From contig NZ_JADNBB010000034.1 of the NCBI RefSeq assembly GCF_015550595.1, positions 1-51,564 on the forward strand: a DNA stretch of 51,564 nt, read 5' to 3'. Each line of letters opens with the position of its first letter. Position 1 is the first letter of the stretch. Source of the DNA: Parabacteroides goldsteinii. Its GTDB lineage: Bacteria > Bacteroidota > Bacteroidia > Bacteroidales > Tannerellaceae. Below the pieces are notes generated by a model. It was not told the origin of the DNA, ran no database searches, and saw only the letters and a program-made list of their open reading frames with translations. The translations under genes and the position numbers were made by a program. This document shows, in pieces, positions 8,934-16,121 of the stretch.

Positions 8934-8941
8934 TATCTTTA
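8934..8941 (+). promoter_or_regulatory. Candidate -7 box for the Mrr-like gene
   Basis: TATCTTTA resembles TAnnTTTG with one mismatch and lies 35 bp before the ATG at 8977. Its position inside the upstream in-frame extension supports the shorter start. Confidence 0.4.
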
Positions 8942-8976
8942 CATATGTAATATGGTTAATTTATGAAGTTAATTTG

Positions 8977-9810
8977 ATGCGAAATATGAATGCTAACATA
9001 GAATATGAGAAATTTACCCAAGAAATTTCTCAAGAATTAGTGAACGCAGATGTCATAAAAAGTACAAAAGTCAAACATAATATAAAGATTCTTGGTAAAT
9101 CAGGACAGAAACATCAAATAGATGTATATTGGGAGTATGAAATAGCAGGAGTATTACATAAAGTTGCTGTTGAATGCAAAAATTACAACAAGCCTATTCC
9201 AATTAGTAAAGTTCGTGATTTTTATGGTGTGCTATCGGATTTAGATAATGTATCTGGAATTATGGTTACAAAGATTGGCTACCAAGAGGGGGCTAAAAAA
9301 ATTGGCAGCCATTATGGTATAAGTTTAAAAGAATTGAGAACACCCAATCAAGGAGAAGCTATTGTTGCAGAAGTAAAAACCTGTATAAATGTATCAGTCA
9401 GACATTGTCTTTTTGAGGTGGATGATATATGGGCAAAAGAAAACGGTTTAGATCTTCAAGCATATAAGGAACGATTAGATTGTCTAAACTTTCCTTCAAA
9501 AGAAAAATGGCTTCATTCCATTTATATTCCTTTGCTAGTTAAAGACGGAAGCATCTGTAATGCGAAAGGAGAAATTATAGACACATTGGATAATTTAGAA
9601 AATCAGTTACGACCAGACGAAGACAATGTCTTTTCTTTAGAGAATTCCTATATAGATACCCATTGTGGCTTAGTGAAAATTAGAGCAATAAAATATGAGT
9701 ATGAACAAAATAACAAAACTATGAATATATCTATTGACGCTCAAGAGTTTATCAAGGCTATCCTAAAGGATGCTTTGAATGGGGAAATTAGATTGGTTGC
9801 CAAACGCTAG
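8977..9810 (+). CDS. Mrr-like restriction endonuclease-fold protein
   Basis: A 277-residue protein with an Mrr_cat-type PD-(D/E)XK nuclease domain in its N-terminal half. After an alpha-helical start, residues 44-70 give QKHQIDVYW (Asp49) and VAVECKNY (Glu66-Cys-Lys68), the catalytic D...ExK set, then a helix KVRDFYGVLSDL and GIMVTKIGYQEGAKK as in Mrr proteins. The C-terminal 150 residues are unfamiliar and may sense DNA or a partner. I chose ATG 8977 since the longer frame from 8812 adds 55 residues that look like promoter DNA. ATG 8986 is also possible. The gene is divergent from the restriction operon and may be an independent type IV enzyme or an accessory factor. Confidence 0.82.
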   Translation: MRNMNANIEYEKFTQEISQELVNADVIKSTKVKHNIKILGKSGQKHQIDVYWEYEIAGVLHKVAVECKNYNKPIPISKVRDFYGVLSDLDNVSGIMVTKIGYQEGAKKIGSHYGISLKELRTPNQGEAIVAEVKTCINVSVRHCLFEVDDIWAKENGLDLQAYKERLDCLNFPSKEKWLHSIYIPLLVKDGSICNAKGEIIDTLDNLENQLRPDEDNVFSLENSYIDTHCGLVKIRAIKYEYEQNNKTMNISIDAQEFIKAILKDALNGEIRLVAKR

Positions 9811-9820
9811 TGGTACGGTT

Positions 9821-10570
9821 TCAATGTGGAACTAATGATTTTATTTCTTTCTCCCTTCTCTCTTTTACTTTTTCCAAACCCGGCATCTTTTTAGCCAATA
9901 CACTTTCTCCTGCAGGAAAGTAAAGCGGAAAGGTCTGGGATAAGAAACTTACAATATCACTACGCTTCTTGCCCATGTTGAAAAAAGCAGAACAAACAAA
10001 GTACATAAGATCTTGCTGGCTACATGTATCTTTTAGCTGAATGATTATTGAGGGAGTGATTATCAAACCGTGTTCTGCAAATGCGCAAGCACTGGCAAGA
10101 ATAGCTTTCTGCTCTTCCTCTGTGAACATCTTGATTTTATCTACGAACCATTCAAGTTCTCTTTGCTGAAGTGCTTGTCGCTTTTCATTCTGATGTTCCA
10201 ATAGGATTGCTACATTTTCTTGTTGCTTTTCGGTCAAGGCGTTTTCTAATGCTTGATTCTTTCGTTTAAGGACATTGTATTTCAGCAATGCGGCAATGTA
10301 CATACAGAAATAACCTACCGCAATATCGAATATCAGAACAGGCAGATAGTTGCTGTTTGAATTTTTTGTATTCTCAGCCATATAATCACTGATAGGAATA
10401 ACGGCTAATAGCATGATGATGGCTATTGCATAAAGTACCCTGTATCGCGTCTTGTGGTTTACTTGCGGCAAAGAAGCAAACAAAAAGGCGATAATCAAAA
10501 TGGCAATTATTGCACAAAGCGGTATAAATGATGTTCCCATAGATTTATTGTTTGGTTTATGGTTTAACAA
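9821..10570 (-). CDS. Membrane protein with cytoplasmic coiled coil, partner of the AlbA/Schlafen-like gene
   Basis: I do not recognise a family for this 249-residue protein. Three hydrophobic helices are visible at about 15-33, 43-60 and 76-97. A Gln/Glu/Lys-rich helix follows (about 98-145), then a soluble domain to the C-terminus (TEEEQKAILASACAFAEHG, and KKRSDIVSFLSQTFPLYF). The topology suggests a membrane-anchored sensor or effector with a cytoplasmic tail. The start overlaps the end of the upstream AlbA-like gene by 14 bp, so the two are translationally coupled; ATG codon 11 (at 10540) would instead leave a 16-bp gap. The two-gene layout, ATP-binding regulator plus membrane protein, recalls two-component defence modules, but the role is unknown. 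Confidence 0.7.
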   Translation of the reverse strand: MLNHKPNNKSMGTSFIPLCAIIAILIIAFLFASLPQVNHKTRYRVLYAIAIIMLLAVIPISDYMAENTKNSNSNYLPVLIFDIAVGYFCMYIAALLKYNVLKRKNQALENALTEKQQENVAILLEHQNEKRQALQQRELEWFVDKIKMFTEEEQKAILASACAFAEHGLIITPSIIIQLKDTCSQQDLMYFVCSAFFNMGKKRSDIVSFLSQTFPLYFPAGESVLAKKMPGLEKVKERREKEIKSLVPH

Positions 10571-12125
10571 TTATGCGCCAATAACCTGCCTTGTCAGAAC
10601 CTTCGTGAACCAAAATTCCCATATCCCTAAGGCTCTTGATGTTTTTCTCTATAGCGCGTTTAGTTACACCAATCTTGTTGGCCATATTATCAGCCGTGAT
10701 TGAAGGATCTGAAATAACGAGGTCGATTATCTTTTGTGCAGTTTTACTGACTTTCTTCTGTGCTTCCGATGTATCTTCGAACTTATCCGCATTTACACCG
10801 AACTTTTTGACCGAACTTTCTTCGTTTACACCGAACTCTTTTGTATTTACACCGAACTTTTCGACCGAACTTTCTCCGTTTACAAGATACTTTTCGAGGG
10901 TACTATTTACCCTGTTAGCCACTTCTTCAACTGGTATTCTTCCGTTTTCGCCCCAGTTCAGATTATAGAACGTGGTGTAGAAAGAAGTCGCTTCCGTTTG
11001 GTATTGTGGTTCTTTTCCTTGCAAGAAATTAGGTAACTTCTCTGTAAGCTCCCGCATTTTGCGTAAACCGGAGCCACGTTTCTCCATATAATCCAACTGC
11101 GTGAACACATCCGCAATGACAGGATTACGTCGCATGGACGGCACTTTGTATATGTCACGGTCTTGAATCTGTGTACCATCGAGCATCGCACCAGGTGATA
11201 CTAGTTCTACACGGTCATCATAAATGTCGATATGTACTTCACCACCCATCACGGTATAATCTCTATGGATAAGGTGGTTTACCAATCCTTCAAAGATGGC
11301 ACGGTCGGAGTAGTCGGGAAGGTTTAGGCGATAATTGGGCATCTTTACCCATCCGCTCATAGTGTAGTTCTTGATGAAGTCCATGCCATATTTTAAGAGC
11401 AGTACAAGATTAGCCCGATGTTCCACGGAACTGATGGCATCATCCTTATAAAGTCCCGTCCAACGGGTACAGAAGATGCGAGATTGGAATACGGTGCAGT
11501 TATCTACAAACAATAGTCCGGCATTGGTCAATTTACCTTCAGGAGTAACCAGTCCGAATGATTCCAGATACTTGTCATTCCATTCCTGATGGGTTTGTTC
11601 ATGGAATGTATTGGCAAGGATGATGAAAGAGTGTTTGCTGGCATCCACTTGGGTAGGAAGAGAATCCCATGTCATGTGTGTACCTTTCAATACCAGCGAA
11701 AGAAGTTGTTGTGAATTACATTCTACACTTTCATTGCCGACCCGTACATACGCGGTACGTGTTCCATCCTGATAATAGTAATAAGGTGTAAGTGTTCCTG
11801 CCTTTACTTTCACTTCAAGCAAAGAGTGTCCTTCGTGTTCTATCGGAATAAGTTGTATTTCCGGAACTGGGTCAAGTCTTGCCTTTATCGTTTCACTGAT
11901 AAAATCGGCATCGGATTGTGGGTTCTCTAAACCTACAATCACTCCGTCATCATTCACTCCATAGAACAAACTGCCACCATCCGTATTGGCAAATGCCGAC
12001 ACCGATTTAAGCCATGACTTCACTTTCTTACGTTCCAACATTTCTTTGAAATCGTAAGCCGAGCATTCCGCTATCAATGTATTGTTTTGAATTTGCATCG
12101 TTTCCTTATAATTGTTAGGGTACAA
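10557..12125 (-). CDS. AlbA_2/Schlafen-type ATP-binding protein with winged-helix C-terminus
   Basis: A 522-residue protein in three parts. The N-terminal AlbA_2 (Schlafen AAA_4) domain has SVSAFANTDGGSLFYGVND (41-59). The central part ends in an HATPase_c_4-like region with GLVNHLIHRDY (280-290) and YMEKRGSGLRKM (347-358). The C-terminus (about 462-520) reads as a winged helix: TAQKIIDLV, then ITADNMANKIGVTKRAIEKNIKSLRDMGIL. Between them is a linker with three FGVN motifs (424-427, 431-434, 442-445). Proteins of this build are usually annotated as ATP-dependent helicase-like transcriptional regulators and are frequent in defence islands. MQIQNN at codon 10 is an alternative start. A -7 box lies at 12143-12150. 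DNA binding is inferred from the winged helix. Confidence 0.85.
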   Translation of the reverse strand: MYPNNYKETMQIQNNTLIAECSAYDFKEMLERKKVKSWLKSVSAFANTDGGSLFYGVNDDGVIVGLENPQSDADFISETIKARLDPVPEIQLIPIEHEGHSLLEVKVKAGTLTPYYYYQDGTRTAYVRVGNESVECNSQQLLSLVLKGTHMTWDSLPTQVDASKHSFIILANTFHEQTHQEWNDKYLESFGLVTPEGKLTNAGLLFVDNCTVFQSRIFCTRWTGLYKDDAISSVEHRANLVLLLKYGMDFIKNYTMSGWVKMPNYRLNLPDYSDRAIFEGLVNHLIHRDYTVMGGEVHIDIYDDRVELVSPGAMLDGTQIQDRDIYKVPSMRRNPVIADVFTQLDYMEKRGSGLRKMRELTEKLPNFLQGKEPQYQTEATSFYTTFYNLNWGENGRIPVEEVANRVNSTLEKYLVNGESSVEKFGVNTKEFGVNEESSVKKFGVNADKFEDTSEAQKKVSKTAQKIIDLVISDPSITADNMANKIGVTKRAIEKNIKSLRDMGILVHEGSDKAGYWRIIVKP

Positions 12126-12382
12126 TTCCCCAATATCATGTACAAAGGTAAGGATAAAAGTGGAGATTCTGTTAAATTCGTGCCATACTTTTGATTATTA
12201 CGCGTTTATATCACGATATTTATTGGAAAATTTTATATTTTTGCAGTCAAGAGCTGTGGTTGCTTATGGATGCTTATTTTCGGGTTTGCACTATATTTGC
12301 AACACGTTCACGCAAGTTACTCATACAGAGATACTGTTGATTTTGAGGAAGTTGAAGTAAGATTACATTTTCCACATAAGAT
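12126..12382. other. Intergenic region at the right edge of the defence island
   Basis: No convincing gene. It holds the minus-strand -7 box for the AlbA-like gene and two plus-strand boxes, TATTTTTG (12236-12243) and TATATTTG (12292-12299), which face a terminator at 12383-12425 with no coding sequence between. A short transcript of roughly 100-180 nt could be made here. The sequence TATGGATGCTTATTTT (12265-12280) resembles TATGGTTGCTTATTTC at 535-550 on the other side of the island. Confidence 0.35.
12143..12150 (-). promoter_or_regulatory. -7 box for the AlbA-like gene pair
   Basis: The minus strand reads TACCTTTG, identical to the box of the restriction operon, 18 bp before the start codon at 12125. 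Confidence 0.5.
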
Positions 12383-12425
12383 AAAAAAGCGATTGTCGGA
12401 CGAAGGTCTGTCAGTCGCTTTTTTT
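12383..12425. terminator. Bidirectional terminator hairpin
   Basis: AAAAAAGCGA at 12383-12392 pairs with TCGCTTTTTT at 12414-12423, with further pairing inside (CGGAC with GTCTG). T-runs exist on both strands. It ends the minus-strand nitrilase operon and closes off plus-strand transcription from the island. Confidence 0.75.
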
Positions 12426-12618
12426 ATTGTATCCGGTCGTATTTGAGCGCTTCAACAAACCGGATGAATTTGCACAGGACACAGACTTGGTACTTACCAT
12501 CCTGCCAGGTTATCATAAAACGTTTCGGAGGAGAGATCAGACTCCAATCTGAAAAAGAAAAAGGCAGTCGCTTTACAATAGCTCTGCCTTTATAGATAAA
12601 TTTTCTAAAACCGAACAA
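12424..12618 (-). CDS. Possible small protein after the nitrilase gene
   Basis: A 64-codon frame that begins with TTG at the nitrilase stop and ends at the terminator. The peptide is basic and aromatic (for example ITWQDGKYQVCVLCKF). It fills exactly the space between gene end and terminator, which is the only argument for it. I recognise no family and there is no ATG before codon 35. Confidence 0.22.
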   Translation of the reverse strand: MFGFRKFIYKGRAIVKRLPFSFSDWSLISPPKRFMITWQDGKYQVCVLCKFIRFVEALKYDRIQ

Positions 12619-13401
12619 TTATTCTATCGAAAAAACATCCGCATCCTTCCATGCAGGGAATTTAGCACGTAACTCTTCCAGATCACTTTTCGACAAGGTG
12701 CAGGTACGGGTTATTTCTTCCCGTTTGCCGGCATCCGCCAACTTCTTCCCTTTTGGAGAAAAAAGCATGGAATCACCCCGATAAGTAAATCCTTTTCCAT
12801 CAATACCCACGCGGTTTACACCACAGACATAAGCCATATTTTCAATGGCCCGGGCAGGAAGAAGCGACTTCCATACCTTTTTACGAGGTTCAGGCCAGTT
12901 TGCAACATAAATCAACAGGTCATATTCATTATTTATGTTACGGCTCCATATCGGGAAACGAAGGTCGTAACAAACCTGTAAACAAATATTCCAGTCCTTA
13001 TACCTTACGATCGTCCGTTTATTTCCTGCCGTGAAATGCTTATCTTCCCCAGCCATACGAAACAGATGCCGCTTATCGTAATAAAATTCTTCTCCTTCAG
13101 GAGTGATGAAAAAAGCACGATTGAAATAATTCTCACTTTCCTTTGCAATAAAACTACCGACAACTGCCAGGTTATATTTTTTAGCCCAACCTTTTATTGT
13201 CGGTATAGTTGGCCCGTCCATCGTATCAGCCAATCTTTCCACATCCATGGAAAAACCGGTTGTAAATGTTTCCGGAAGAACGGCAATATCCGTCTTTCCG
13301 CTCACACGCCGGAGCAACTCCCCATAGTAACCAAGATTCTCGTCTCTATCCTCCCAAATAATATGGGATTGGATCATACTGATACGTAAACTGTCTGCCA
13401 T
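12619..13401 (-). CDS. Nitrilase-family amidase (YafV/omega-amidase-like)
   Basis: A 260-residue carbon-nitrogen hydrolase. The Glu-Lys-Cys triad is clear: VLPETFTTGF with Glu44, YYDKRHLF with Lys110 and QVCYDLRFP with Cys144. The sequence after Glu44 (TFTTGFSMD) and length are those of YafV/Nit2-type omega-amidases, which hydrolyse alpha-ketoglutaramate or alpha-ketosuccinamate to the 2-oxoacid and ammonia in the cytoplasm. No signal peptide. It is the downstream gene of an operon with the PlsC-like acyltransferase, 9 bp away. Substrate assignment rests on family resemblance. Confidence 0.88.
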   Translation of the reverse strand: MADSLRISMIQSHIIWEDRDENLGYYGELLRRVSGKTDIAVLPETFTTGFSMDVERLADTMDGPTIPTIKGWAKKYNLAVVGSFIAKESENYFNRAFFITPEGEEFYYDKRHLFRMAGEDKHFTAGNKRTIVRYKDWNICLQVCYDLRFPIWSRNINNEYDLLIYVANWPEPRKKVWKSLLPARAIENMAYVCGVNRVGIDGKGFTYRGDSMLFSPKGKKLADAGKREEITRTCTLSKSDLEELRAKFPAWKDADVFSIE

Positions 13402-13410
13402 AATAGTAAA

Positions 13411-13956
13411 TTAAACTTTCACGAAATTCTCCGGATGACAAGCTGTCACATCCCGATAATATTCGCGAATTGTATGAATATCCTTTTCTGCATTCCCAGT
13501 CGGATAAAACAGCCCCTTAATTCCCGCCTCCTTCTTTGCATAATCGAAATAAGCGATCAATATAGGAACCTGTGCTTTCTCCGCTATATAATAAAAACCT
13601 TTTTTCCACTCTTCCGCTTTCTTCCGCGTTCCTTCCGGGGTAACGGCCAGTTGGAATATCTTACGTTTATTAAACACCTCAACCATCTGGTCGGTTACCG
13701 AAGTCCGTTGATGCCGGTCGACAGGTACCCCACCCAGCCACGAAAACAGCAGGTTGAATGGAAAAAAGAACCACTCCTTTTTGATAAGAAAACTGGCGTT
13801 ACGCCCTGCCGCCGTATAAAATAACTTTCCGATAATAAAATCCCAGTTGCTGGTATGCGGGGCAACGCATATCACACACTTCGGCACATCTTCGCCCAGC
13901 GGTCCCATTTTCCATCCGGCCATACGAAGAAGTGCCTTACTGATTGCTTTCTTCAT
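13411..13956 (-). CDS. PlsC-like 1-acyl-glycerol-3-phosphate acyltransferase family protein
   Basis: A 181-residue, short member of the glycerolipid acyltransferase family. Block I is HTSNWD (His34 to Asp39, HX4D) and block III is PEGTRKK (Glu108-Gly-Thr-Arg111). Block II is FLIKKEWFFFP (56-66). Such enzymes transfer an acyl group from acyl-ACP or acyl-CoA to a glycerolipid at the inner membrane. The short length and the FNLLFSWLGGVPVDR segment suit the small Bacteroidetes subgroup, whose acceptor is not established. It starts 3 bp after the upstream small gene, so the two are in one operon. Confidence 0.85.
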   Translation of the reverse strand: MKKAISKALLRMAGWKMGPLGEDVPKCVICVAPHTSNWDFIIGKLFYTAAGRNASFLIKKEWFFFPFNLLFSWLGGVPVDRHQRTSVTDQMVEVFNKRKIFQLAVTPEGTRKKAEEWKKGFYYIAEKAQVPILIAYFDYAKKEAGIKGLFYPTGNAEKDIHTIREYYRDVTACHPENFVKV

Positions 13957-13959
13957 TCT

Positions 13960-14259
13960 TTACTTTTCTTTGCTTAGCGCTCCAAGTTCGTCTGCAATGG
14001 CGTTTACTTCTGTTTGCAAATCAATTCTGAGTTTACGATAATATTCTTTTACCAGCGTTTTATTCTCCTTTGCATCCGGAGTACCGGCACGACGGATAAA
14101 TTCGTCCTGCATATCAAGTATTCTTGCCATCAGCACATCAGCCTTATCTTCTTCAATACCAGGAATGAAGAGTTTACACACCAATACTTCCGAAAACAAC
14201 TCACCTGCTACGTAGCTGATTTCTTTCTTTAAAATTCTTCTTTTAGCCATAATTTTCAT
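13960..14259 (-). CDS. Conserved small helical protein, function unknown
   Basis: A 99-residue, mostly alpha-helical, highly charged protein without signal or membrane segment. I do not recognise the family. ATG codon 4 (MAKRRILKKEISYVAGELFS) is the more natural start, giving 96 residues. It heads the operon with the acyltransferase and the amidase. A -7 box lies 14 bp upstream. Its position suggests it is expressed with lipid or nitrogen metabolism genes, but nothing in the sequence gives a role. Confidence 0.65.
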   Translation of the reverse strand: MKIMAKRRILKKEISYVAGELFSEVLVCKLFIPGIEEDKADVLMARILDMQDEFIRRAGTPDAKENKTLVKEYYRKLRIDLQTEVNAIADELGALSKEK

Positions 14260-14272
14260 ATTAAAATATCTA

Positions 14273-14280
14273 CAAATCTA
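14273..14280 (-). promoter_or_regulatory. -7 box of the small-protein/acyltransferase/amidase operon
   Basis: Minus strand TAGATTTG, a full match to TAnnTTTG, just upstream of the gene starting at 14259. It implies a very short leader. Confidence 0.45.
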
Positions 14281-14332
14281 CAAAATCCTTTATTAAATAA
14301 CTCATACACGGGGAAAAAAGATAAAAATAATG

Positions 14333-14340
14333 TATCTTTG
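14333..14340 (+). promoter_or_regulatory. -7 box of glycogen synthase
   Basis: TATCTTTG, the most common Bacteroidetes -7 form, 36 bp before the start codon. Confidence 0.65.
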
Positions 14341-14376
14341 CAACTTCGAATTCTCTGATTATAAACAAAATCGTTT

Positions 14377-16035
14377 ATGGATACAAAGATTACAACGCCA
14401 GATTATCTCTTTGAAAGCAGTTGGGAAGTCTGTAATAAGGTAGGAGGCATCTACACTGTTCTTTCAACAAAGGCGCATACACTGCAACAAATGTTTAACG
14501 ATAAAGTGATTTTTATCGGACCTGATGTGTGGGGTAACACAAATGCCCCCGACTTTCTTGAAGACAACACGCTGTTTGCAGATTGGATACAACATGCAAA
14601 AACCATTGATAAACTAAAAATGAAGGTCGGCCGTTGGAATGTGCCGGGTACTCCACCTGTCGTACTGGTTGACTTCAAACCTTTTTTCAGTGAGAGGGAT
14701 GCATTCTTTTATTCTATGTGGGAGAACTTCCGTGTAGATTCGATGCATGCTTACGGCGACTACGACGAATCCTGTATTTTTGCATATGCTGTAGGTAAAG
14801 TAATTGAAAGTTTTTACAACTTCTACAATCTTTCGGACAAGAAGGTCACAGCACTGTTCAACGAATGGATGCTCGGTATGGGAGCGCTTTATATAAAAAA
14901 GCAGATCCCTGCCATTGCCACTTTATTCACCACACATGCCACCTCCATAGGCCGTTCCATCGCAGGAAATAACAAAGCATTGTATGCTTATATGGATGGA
15001 TACAACGGCGACCAGATGGCGAAGGAGTTGAACATGGAAGCCAAACACTCGCTGGAAAAACAGGCTGCCCATCATGTGGATTGTTTTACTACCGTTAGTG
15101 ACATCACAGCCTGCGAATGTAAACAATTACTGGATAAAGCTCCGGATATTGTTACCCCGAATGGATTTGAACCGAATTTTGTTCCTGAAGGAAAAGAATA
15201 TACAAAAAAACGTACGGAGGCCCGTCAGACATTGATAAATGTAGCTGAAAAGTTACTGGGCTGTTCCATCTCACCGGATGCATTGCTGGTGTCGACCAGC
15301 GGACGTTACGAATACCGGAATAAAGGTATCGATGTTTTTATCGAAGCAATGAACCGTGTCCGTAACTCCGGAGAATTGCAACGTGAAGTCGTGGCATTCA
15401 TTATGGTTCCGGCTTGGGTTCGCGATGCTCGTGCAGACTTGAAGGAAGTTATTGAAAAGAATATCAAGACTACTTCTCCCCTGCAAATGCCCTTTATTAC
15501 CCATTGGATGAACCTGATGGACCAGGATAAGGTTTTAAATTATATTTCGCACGCCGGATTTACCAATCAGGCTGTCGAAAAACTGAAAATAATATTTGTA
15601 CCCTGCTACCTGGATGGACGCGACGGTATCTTCAACAAGCCATATTACGATCTATTGATCGGTATGGATGCTACCGTTTATCCGTCATACTACGAACCCT
15701 GGGGATACACTCCGCTGGAAAGTGTTGCTTTTGGCATACCGACAGTGACAACCAACCTGGCCGGATTCGGCCTTTGGGCGGAAAAAAGTGTCTCCGGCAA
15801 GAACATCAGCGACGGAGTGGCCGTTATCGACCGGACCGACTTCAATTATTTCGACGTTGCCGATGCTATCACTGCTTCAATACTTTCGCTTGTGAAGAAA
15901 AACGAAAAAGAGGTTGAAGAAATACGCAAACATTGTTTTGAACTGGCAAAGAAAGCGGAATGGAGCAAATTTATTGTTTATTATCAGACAGCCTTCAACG
16001 ATGCGTTAAAGGCCGCCTCTAAAAGAAACAGTTAA
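14377..16035 (+). CDS. Glycogen synthase, GT3 type
   Basis: A 552-residue glycogen synthase that elongates alpha-1,4-glucan from a nucleotide sugar. It resembles the GT3 (fungal/animal) family rather than the GlgA GT5 family: the N-terminus reads LFESSWEVCNKVGGIYTV (11-28) with the donor-binding KVGG, then HATSIGRSIAGNN, and near residues 432-448 YPSYYEPWGYTPLE with the catalytic Glu region. GT3 synthases are standard in Bacteroidales. Eukaryotic regulatory extensions are absent. It has its own promoter and lies 86 bp upstream of the glucan phosphorylase, so synthesis and breakdown of storage glucan are neighbours. UDP-glucose as donor is expected from the family. Confidence 0.92.
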   Translation: MDTKITTPDYLFESSWEVCNKVGGIYTVLSTKAHTLQQMFNDKVIFIGPDVWGNTNAPDFLEDNTLFADWIQHAKTIDKLKMKVGRWNVPGTPPVVLVDFKPFFSERDAFFYSMWENFRVDSMHAYGDYDESCIFAYAVGKVIESFYNFYNLSDKKVTALFNEWMLGMGALYIKKQIPAIATLFTTHATSIGRSIAGNNKALYAYMDGYNGDQMAKELNMEAKHSLEKQAAHHVDCFTTVSDITACECKQLLDKAPDIVTPNGFEPNFVPEGKEYTKKRTEARQTLINVAEKLLGCSISPDALLVSTSGRYEYRNKGIDVFIEAMNRVRNSGELQREVVAFIMVPAWVRDARADLKEVIEKNIKTTSPLQMPFITHWMNLMDQDKVLNYISHAGFTNQAVEKLKIIFVPCYLDGRDGIFNKPYYDLLIGMDATVYPSYYEPWGYTPLESVAFGIPTVTTNLAGFGLWAEKSVSGKNISDGVAVIDRTDFNYFDVADAITASILSLVKKNEKEVEEIRKHCFELAKKAEWSKFIVYYQTAFNDALKAASKRNS

Positions 16036-16063
16036 ATATTGCTCATTATTAACAAGATAATCC

Positions 16064-16071
16064 TATCTTTG
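16064..16071 (+). promoter_or_regulatory. -7 box of glucan phosphorylase
   Basis: TATCTTTG with a TTGC at 16039-16042 as -33 element, 50 bp before the start codon. The phosphorylase can be transcribed apart from the synthase. Confidence 0.6.
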
Positions 16072-16121
16072 CAGCGGTTTTTACATCATCATTTAATGAA
16101 ACATTTTTAAATCTCACAATA

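Noticed and set aside
8812-8976. 55-residue N-terminal extension of the Mrr-like protein
   Set aside because: The stretch contains the promoter box and direct repeats, and the family fold begins after 8977.
12112-12360. 82-codon plus-strand frame beside the AlbA gene
   Set aside because: It overlaps the AlbA start and promoter region, starts without a promoter in the right place and has a random-looking composition.
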